A stretch of DNA of 42,107 nt from the NCBI GenBank assembly GCA_020048955.1, contig JAIFLT010000004.1:1-42107 (forward strand). Reading direction: 5' to 3'. The notes under the pieces are model-generated. The model did no database searches, had not been told where the DNA came from, and worked only from the letters and a program-made list of their open reading frames with translations. Both the position numbers and the translations under genes were made by a program. Of the stretch, positions 37,373-42,107 are shown in pieces (position 1 is the stretch's first letter; the number at the start of each line of letters is the position of its first letter). The DNA is from Flavobacterium sp. Its GTDB lineage: Bacteria; Bacteroidota; Bacteroidia; Flavobacteriales; Flavobacteriaceae.

Positions 37373-39818
37373 TTACACTGATTTTAATTGGAAATAAAAA
37401 TTTAAAAATAACTGGATATAATGGATTATTATTTAGTTCGAAAGACCAATCCTCATTACCAAAATATGCAGCTATTCGATTAATATCGTAACCACCAATG
37501 CCTTTTCCTTTGTTAGCATTATTGGTGCTAAATTTTGATATAAACTTCTCTTTACTGTAATTTTTTGGGAAAGGTTTTCCATTATTTTTTATGGAAATCT
37601 CCAATTGATTACCAATTAATGCTAATTCAATGACTACTTCATTTGTTTCATCGAAACTATCGAAAGCGTATTTATTTGCGTTTGTAAAAATATTATCAAA
37701 AAGGATTTTCAATAATGTTAAATTACACTCCAAATATTTCTCAATAGTATCAACATCACTTAAAGGTTTAGGGTTAATTTTGAAATTAAAACCATTATTT
37801 GATAAGCCTTTTATAAATTCATTAATTTCTAACAATGAAATTAATTCTTTCTTATAATCATTAACTAGTAAACCATTTTCTCCTTTTTCAAGAATGGTAC
37901 TTATTTGATTAATATCATTTTTAAACTGATTAAAAACTTCTTTCAATTCTATACCATAATGCTCAAAAAACTTATCACCAACTACTTTAAATTCATTTGA
38001 ATTGTCATTCTCAAAAAACCTAATTAAAGTTTTAGAATTTGATAAAATATTTTGCCTTGGAGCACCTAATGAATGTTTTAACGATGCAAATTCATCGAAT
38101 TGAAGTTTATTAATCCCACTCTTTAGATTGTCTCTTTGTTGCTCTAAATCATAAAGTTTAGAAGTCAATTCAATAAAATAATCTAATTGTTTTTGCTGTT
38201 CAATCAGGTTAGGTAAATCAAATTTTATAGATAAGATATCTGAAACTTTTAAAAATGGAATCACAGCGCCTTTTCTAAATGAATTGGCTTGCTCTACAAC
38301 ATAATCTTTGTAGAATTCCATTACAACAAAAATTGGCAATGCAATTTTCTTGTCTATTCTTAATGCTAAAATGTCATCATTAATATAAATAGATTCGCCA
38401 CCAAATTCAAAAAAAGTAGGTTTCAAAGTTCTACCAATTTTAGAAATCAATAAACAACTTTCTTCAATTTTACTTACCTGTCTGATAAATGGAATTTCTT
38501 CAACTTTATCAATATCTAAATAGAAATTATGGTTATCGTCCTTTAGGTCTTTAATTTTAACCCATCGACCAATTTCACCCGAATTGAATCTTTGTCCTCT
38601 AATTCTAGTGACAAATTCATTTAATTTTATACCATCAAAATTTTCTATAAAGTATCTTTGACAATCTAAAACTCTATCATGCGATTTAATCTCTTCAACA
38701 GAGATTTTCTTTAAAAAACTACTTTCTTTACCTTTTGAAATAGTTTCAATAAAATCTATATCCTTAAGAATTTTAGATCTATTAACACCATCATTTACAA
38801 AATTATCTGCAATAATGAAATTAACAAATCCCTTATTTTTTTTAGTTTTATTAATCACTAAAACAGAAGTTTTAATAGCAGTATGATGCAAAATTCCATT
38901 TGGAAATGAAATAATCGATTCTATTAAATCTTGTTCAATTAAATGGTATCTTAAATTTGCAATTTGTCCGCTAGAAAACAGGAAGCTTTCTGGAACTAAA
39001 ATAACCAGTTTACCATCATTCTTTAAATCATTTAAACCTTTTTCAATAGCAAAATTTTCAAAATTCCTTATTGTACCCCAATTTCCAGAAATACCAAAAG
39101 GTATCCTCATACCAAATGGTGGAGAAGCAATAATTAAGTCAAACTTTAAATTTGTTGGATTCCATTGTCTTATAGAATCTCCTAAAATTAATGTCTTATG
39201 ATAAAATGAATCTGTAGCTAATAATCTTAACATTCCTACAACCCAAGTAGTTTGATTAATTTCTTGTCCTATATATTCACTTTCTAATGGTGCTAAAACA
39301 CCAAAAGATGCAGCACCAGCAAATGGATTATAAATACTTGCATTTCTTTTAAGATTTGCAATATTTATCATAAATCTACTTAATTCAATTGGCAAGATAA
39401 ATTCGCCAGAAAATTTACCAAGAGACTGCAAAAATTTATATAAAATATCATCAAAAATTATTAAAAAATTTTGATCTAATACTACAGAATCAATTGAGTC
39501 AATTACTATGTATAATTGAATTAATTTTTCTTTTGGTAAACGAAATAATATTGAATCATAAACTCGATAAATATTAATAATATTATCGTTATTGTTGTAG
39601 TCTTCTTTTCTTAAAAAATCAAGAATTACGTTTTCATTACCAACCGAATTAAATAATAATTCTGCTTTGAATCCCATTCTCTTAATAGTCAATAAAAATA
39701 AAACTAAATGAAAATCATCCGAACCAATTTCACCTCTCAAAATATCAAAAGTGGACCAGATTTTCCCAGAAATCTCATTTAGCATTTTATTATCGATCAT
39801 ACTTGACTTATTAGACAT
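37365..39818 (-). CDS. N6-adenine methylase/specificity domain fused to a histidine-kinase core
   Basis: 817 residues in three parts. Residues 1-360: HsdM-like gamma-class methylase with motif I NPFAGAASFG (164-173) and motif IV SPPF (232-235). Residues about 395-575: an HsdS-type target-recognition domain with a coiled conserved region (LIEQQKQLDYFIELTSKLYDLE). Residues 576-817: histidine-kinase core with H-box LKHSLGAPRQNI (phospho-acceptor H582), N-box FDNIFTNANKYA (N713), G1 NNG (745-747, Asp replaced by Asn) and G2 GKGIGGYDI (771-779). Followed by a receiver protein, it looks like a two-component sensor whose input is DNA methylation or DNA binding. I know no described protein with this arrangement. 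Confidence 0.85.
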   Translation of the reverse strand: MSNKSSMIDNKMLNEISGKIWSTFDILRGEIGSDDFHLVLFLLTIKRMGFKAELLFNSVGNENVILDFLRKEDYNNNDNIINIYRVYDSILFRLPKEKLIQLYIVIDSIDSVVLDQNFLIIFDDILYKFLQSLGKFSGEFILPIELSRFMINIANLKRNASIYNPFAGAASFGVLAPLESEYIGQEINQTTWVVGMLRLLATDSFYHKTLILGDSIRQWNPTNLKFDLIIASPPFGMRIPFGISGNWGTIRNFENFAIEKGLNDLKNDGKLVILVPESFLFSSGQIANLRYHLIEQDLIESIISFPNGILHHTAIKTSVLVINKTKKNKGFVNFIIADNFVNDGVNRSKILKDIDFIETISKGKESSFLKKISVEEIKSHDRVLDCQRYFIENFDGIKLNEFVTRIRGQRFNSGEIGRWVKIKDLKDDNHNFYLDIDKVEEIPFIRQVSKIEESCLLISKIGRTLKPTFFEFGGESIYINDDILALRIDKKIALPIFVVMEFYKDYVVEQANSFRKGAVIPFLKVSDILSIKFDLPNLIEQQKQLDYFIELTSKLYDLEQQRDNLKSGINKLQFDEFASLKHSLGAPRQNILSNSKTLIRFFENDNSNEFKVVGDKFFEHYGIELKEVFNQFKNDINQISTILEKGENGLLVNDYKKELISLLEINEFIKGLSNNGFNFKINPKPLSDVDTIEKYLECNLTLLKILFDNIFTNANKYAFDSFDETNEVVIELALIGNQLEISIKNNGKPFPKNYSKEKFISKFSTNNANKGKGIGGYDINRIAAYFGNEDWSFELNNNPLYPVIFKFLFPIKISVNE

Positions 39819-39844
39819 AAATATTTCTTTTACTGATTACTCTG

Positions 39845-39881
39845 CAAATGTATTTTTTATTTGTGCAGTATACGTGCATTA
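39845..39881 (-). promoter_or_regulatory. Promoter of the methylase-kinase/receiver pair with shared TGCA-N7-TGCA motif
   Basis: Minus-strand order: TAA stop of the WYL gene, TGCA, 7 nt, TGCA, CA, 9 nt, then TACATTTG (39852-39845). Predicted leader to the ATG at 39818 is about 22 nt. The motif also being on this promoter implies feedback on the sensor/receiver pair. Confidence 0.7.
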
Positions 39882-40877
39882 ATATTTATTACTCATTTTA
39901 ATTATTCGATTTTTTAATTTTTCAACTAAATTAATTGGTTCTAAAACTTGAACTTTCTCACCAAATGATAAAATCAATGTTTCTAATTCATAATTTGGAA
40001 TCAATTCTAAATGAATTTCAAAATCATTACCTAATTCTTTAATTTTTTGTGAGCCATGCAATGGCTTGGTTTTAATGTATGAGATTAAAGATTTATCAAT
40101 TCGTATAACAATATTTGATATTTTATCATCAGGTATAGTAACTCCAATTATATCTTCAAAGTATTCATTGAAATCGATATCAGTTTCAACATATTCTTGA
40201 TTATTTTCTTTTATAGTTTCTATTCTATCTAAAGCTAAATTTGAAATAGTATCATATTTTTCTGATTTACCAAACAAAAACCATCGCATATTATATTGTT
40301 TTAAATAATAAGGACTAATTATAATAGATATTGCTTCCTCTGTATTGAAACTCTTATAATAAATACATAACACTTTATTGTAAAGTATTGCATTATAAAG
40401 TACAGGGATATATTCTAATCCTTTTAAATATTCATTCTGTTCAAAACTTATAATAGTTTCATTTTTCTGTTTTAAATTAAATGTAGATTCTAATCTAGTA
40501 TTTATCTCATTAATCCAATTGTATTGAGGCAACCCTTTAAATCTATCTAAAGTTAATAACGCTTCTCTTAATTGATTAGCTTCCGTTTCATTCAATGGTT
40601 GATTAGAAATAGAGAATTTAGAATCTTCGTATTTATAAAAAACTCTTCTACCATCTTTAACTTTTTTTAATTCAATATTCCAACCTTGTTCACTTTCCAT
40701 AAATCGAATATCATCATAAAGCTGTCTTTTCTTTATACCTTCCTCTTTTCCAGTATATTCATAAATTGATTTATTGCATTCCTCTACAAGATCTTCAATA
40801 GCATAATTTCTTCCAACATTCCGGAAGCACTTATCTAAAGTTTGGTATCTAATTATGGCGTGTTTATTAGTTGACAA
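39879..40877 (-). CDS. WYL-domain transcriptional regulator
   Basis: About 332 residues. I place the start at TTG 40877 (STNKHAIIRYQTLDKCFRN...), where homologues usually begin; an open frame extends to TTG 40919, but that codon lies upstream of the predicted transcription start. N-terminal winged helix-turn-helix (about 1-75), then a WYL domain (about 140-230) with SPYYLKQYNMRWFLFGKS as the ligand-binding core, and a C-terminal WCX-like extension. WYL proteins sense nucleic-acid or nucleotide ligands and control defence operons such as BREX (BrxR) and CBASS (CapW). As first gene of this locus it is a candidate regulator of the three shared promoters downstream. Confidence 0.85.
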   Translation of the reverse strand: MSTNKHAIIRYQTLDKCFRNVGRNYAIEDLVEECNKSIYEYTGKEEGIKKRQLYDDIRFMESEQGWNIELKKVKDGRRVFYKYEDSKFSISNQPLNETEANQLREALLTLDRFKGLPQYNWINEINTRLESTFNLKQKNETIISFEQNEYLKGLEYIPVLYNAILYNKVLCIYYKSFNTEEAISIIISPYYLKQYNMRWFLFGKSEKYDTISNLALDRIETIKENNQEYVETDIDFNEYFEDIIGVTIPDDKISNIVIRIDKSLISYIKTKPLHGSQKIKELGNDFEIHLELIPNYELETLILSFGEKVQVLEPINLVEKLKNRIIKMSNKY

Positions 40878-40908
40878 AAGAATTTTATTTAAAAAAATGA
40901 TATCCTTA

Positions 40909-40916
40909 CAAACATA
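40909..40916 (-). promoter_or_regulatory. Predicted -7 element (TATGTTTG) of the WYL gene
   Basis: Minus-strand TATGTTTG matches TAnnTTTG. Transcription from about 40904 gives a 27-nt leader to TTG 40877 and excludes TTG 40919 as start. The TGCA pair found at the other three promoters is absent here. Confidence 0.5.
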
Positions 40917-40969
40917 CAAAAAAGGTATTGATATAAAAATGAGGAAAACCGTAAAAGTAGGAAAATAGC

Positions 40970-41224
40970 GTAAAATAATGCAAAATAATTTAGGGTGTAG
41001 GGTGTAAGGGAAAAACGCGTAAAAGATTTTTTATTTTTTAGGATTGAAATAAAACGGATTTATTGGGATTATTGGGTGTAAATTGGGTTTTGTGGTTTAT
41101 TAATTTGCAGTAGTAAGTTCTTATGTTACCCGATTTATTTTTTGAAAAAAAATAAAAAATGTTTCTGTTGAAAAGTGGTTACACCACCTTACACCCTAAA
41201 ATTAATGTAAAATAATGCAAAATA
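40970..41224. repeat. 18-bp direct repeats flanking 11-bp inverted repeats
   Basis: GTAAAATAATGCAAAATA occurs at 40970-40987 and 41207-41224. Just inside lie TTTAGGGTGTA (40989-40999) and its exact reverse complement (41190-41200). The ~190 bp between are AT-rich without an ORF. The layout recalls a small insertion with terminal inverted repeats and duplicated flanks, although 1 and 6 extra bases separate the repeat types; a replication or regulatory region of the neighbouring mobile element is an alternative. Confidence 0.5.
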
Positions 41225-41227
41225 GTG

Positions 41228-41251
41228 TTCTTCGACAAGTTCAGGATGACA
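41228..41251. repeat. Copy of a dispersed Bacteroidota intergenic repeat
   Basis: The segment around TTCGACAAGTTCAGGATGAC matches, apart from a base, a short repeat (TTCGACAAGCTCAGGATGAC) I recognise as widely dispersed between genes in Bacteroidota genomes. Recognition is from memory, and no second copy is in the window. Confidence 0.4.
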
Positions 41252-41273
41252 AGACTTTTTAAATTGAAAATAA

Positions 41274-41303
41274 AAAAAGTGGAACTTTTTTGTTCCACTT
41301 TTT
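41274..41303 (-). terminator. Strong terminator after the VirE-family gene
   Basis: A 12-bp perfect stem (41274-41285 with 41292-41303) with a 6-nt loop, flanked by A/T runs on both sides, located 10 bp after the stop codon at 41313. Works in either orientation. Confidence 0.85.
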
Positions 41304-41312
41304 AGTTCTTTT

Positions 41313-42107
41313 TTATTCTTCGACTTCTTTGTTTTTTGCATCTACTTCTTCGTGTGTAAATTCTTTGACTGCATAAACTGGCTTTCCTTGTCTCATTAAT
41401 CTGGTAAAATTGTGTTTTTTTAATGCTTTCCCTAATTTGTTTATTGTGCCATCATTCAAGTTTAATTTTGTTCTGTCGGCAAGTTTGGCAGCTATTTGAG
41501 AAGCATTTAAAAAAAGTAACCCACCCCCAGCCCCTCCCGAAAGGAGGGGAGTTTTTGCGTTATCAGATAATGCGTAATAATTTCCATTTTCATCTTTGAT
41601 TGCTGGTTCAAACCAAGTTAGTAAAAGTTCTTCTTCTGGGCTGTGTAACTGGTATTGTTCGTTATTTTCGGTTATTGATTTTATTTCTTCCTGGTCGAAC
41701 CAATATCTAAACCCACTTTTAAAAAGAAACAATGCTTGAGAAAAAGCTAGATTAATATCAACATCGTGCTGGTACTTAATGCCTTCCAACTCAAAACAAA
41801 GAAAACGTCTGCTTCCTGTACTGTCGTTTAAGAACTGTGCTGTATTGACACTCCCTGCAAACGATGCCCGTCTCGGCATTGTTTCGTTGTTGTGTCCGTA
41901 GGCTTTTCTCATTCTGATTTGAGTTTTGGTGATGATTTCTTTTAATGATCCAATTTCAGAACGGTTTAAATTTTCTAACTCGTCCAAGTTGATTAACATA
42001 CATTCTGAGAGCTGCACCAATGTATCTTTGTTGTTTGGGTTTATGGTTCCAGAAAATAAATACTCTTTCAATTGTTTTGGAACTAGCTTTTCAACCCAAG
42101 TTGTTTT
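41313..42107 (-). CDS. VirE-family replication/helicase protein, C-terminal part, cut by window edge
   Basis: The frame stays open to the window end, giving 264 codons; the apparent start at 42071 is only an internal TTG. The first residues (KTTWVEKLVP) are the end of a Walker A loop, followed by LINLDELENL as Walker B and MPRRASFAGSVN as a sensor motif. The C-terminal half resembles the winged-helix extension (DUF3874-like) found on VirE-family primase-helicases of Bacteroidota mobile elements. Near the C-terminus the frame reads TPLLSGGAGGGLLFL, which is encoded by a GC-rich palindromic repeat rather than by family sequence. It marks an integrated mobile element bordering the island. Confidence 0.8.
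   Translation of the reverse strand, partial: KTTWVEKLVPKQLKEYLFSGTINPNNKDTLVQLSECMLINLDELENLNRSEIGSLKEIITKTQIRMRKAYGHNNETMPRRASFAGSVNTAQFLNDSTGSRRFLCFELEGIKYQHDVDINLAFSQALFLFKSGFRYWFDQEEIKSITENNEQYQLHSPEEELLLTWFEPAIKDENGNYYALSDNAKTPLLSGGAGGGLLFLNASQIAAKLADRTKLNLNDGTINKLGKALKKHNFTRLMRQGKPVYAVKEFTHEEVDAKNKEVEE
41518..41556. repeat. GC-rich palindromic repeat inserted in frame in the VirE-family gene
   Basis: CCCCTCC (41531-41537) and GGAGGGG (41543-41549) form a hairpin, with flanking CCACCCCCAG. This is the type of short C-rich/G-rich repeat often dispersed in Flavobacterium intergenic regions. Base composition is sharply different from the surrounding gene, and the open reading frame continues through it. 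Confidence 0.7.

Noticed and set aside
27242..39818. DISARM system (DUF1998 helicase, methylase, and PLD gene in the same island)
   Set aside because: The DUF1998 protein is a single ~2000-residue helicase rather than separate drmA and drmB genes, the partner is DruH-like, and the PLD gene is far away and coupled to a kinase-helicase.
1..42107. CRISPR array or cas genes
   Set aside because: No series of regularly spaced identical repeats and no Cas-type motifs were seen in the window.

Overview
The window is AT-rich, uses TAnnTTTG -7 promoter elements, has almost no Shine-Dalgarno sequences, and carries a VirE-type mobile-element protein and short GC-rich repeats. Together these point to a member of the Bacteroidota, most likely a Flavobacterium or close relative. 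It reads as a defence island: nearly everything between 4 kb and 41 kb is a long minus-strand series of nucleic-acid-targeting genes, with mobile-element traces at both ends.

Left part (1-4.0 kb): the tail of a gene cut by the window edge, a long hairpin, a minus-strand protein of an uncharacterised family, a divergent plus-strand trio (Xre-type regulator, ImmA/IrrE-type metallopeptidase, PIN-like toxin), a small conserved basic protein, an LRAT/NlpC-like protein, and a degenerate tRNA T-arm-like fragment.

Defence modules on the minus strand, in window order: (1) 4.0-8.7 kb, a PLD-type nuclease and a kinase-SF1 helicase fusion, translationally coupled. (2) 8.9-16.4 kb, a reverse-transcriptase operon: a predicted structured ncRNA of about 345 nt, a DRT-type reverse transcriptase, a NERD nuclease fused to an SF1 helicase with degenerate ATPase motifs, and a TPR/OB-fold protein. 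(3) 16.5-27.1 kb, a type I restriction-modification operon (hsdM, hsdS, a small helical protein, two DUF262 proteins of which one carries a DUF1524 HNH nuclease, hsdR). (4) 27.2-36.2 kb, a Druantia type III-like pair (druH, druE). (5) 36.2-40.9 kb, a WYL regulator followed by an unusual pair: an N6-adenine methylase fused to a specificity-type domain and a complete histidine-kinase core, and a receiver-domain protein with all canonical residues.

The most striking observation is regulatory. Three intergenic gaps, upstream of the methylase-kinase, druH and hsdM, each hold the same arrangement: TGCA, 7 nt, TGCA, CA, exactly 9 nt, then TAnnTTTG. In all three the first TGCA directly follows the stop codon of the preceding gene. 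This suggests the methylase-kinase/receiver pair, Druantia and the embedded type I/GmrSD operon form one co-regulated system. The WYL gene has its own -7 element without this motif, and the RT and kinase-helicase operons lack the motif, so WYL or the receiver protein is the natural candidate for the regulator.

Right part (40.9-42.1 kb): an AT-rich gap with a directly repeated 18-mer flanking an 11-bp inverted repeat, a dispersed Bacteroidota repeat, a strong terminator, and the C-terminal part of a VirE-family replication protein whose reading frame absorbs a GC-rich palindromic repeat.
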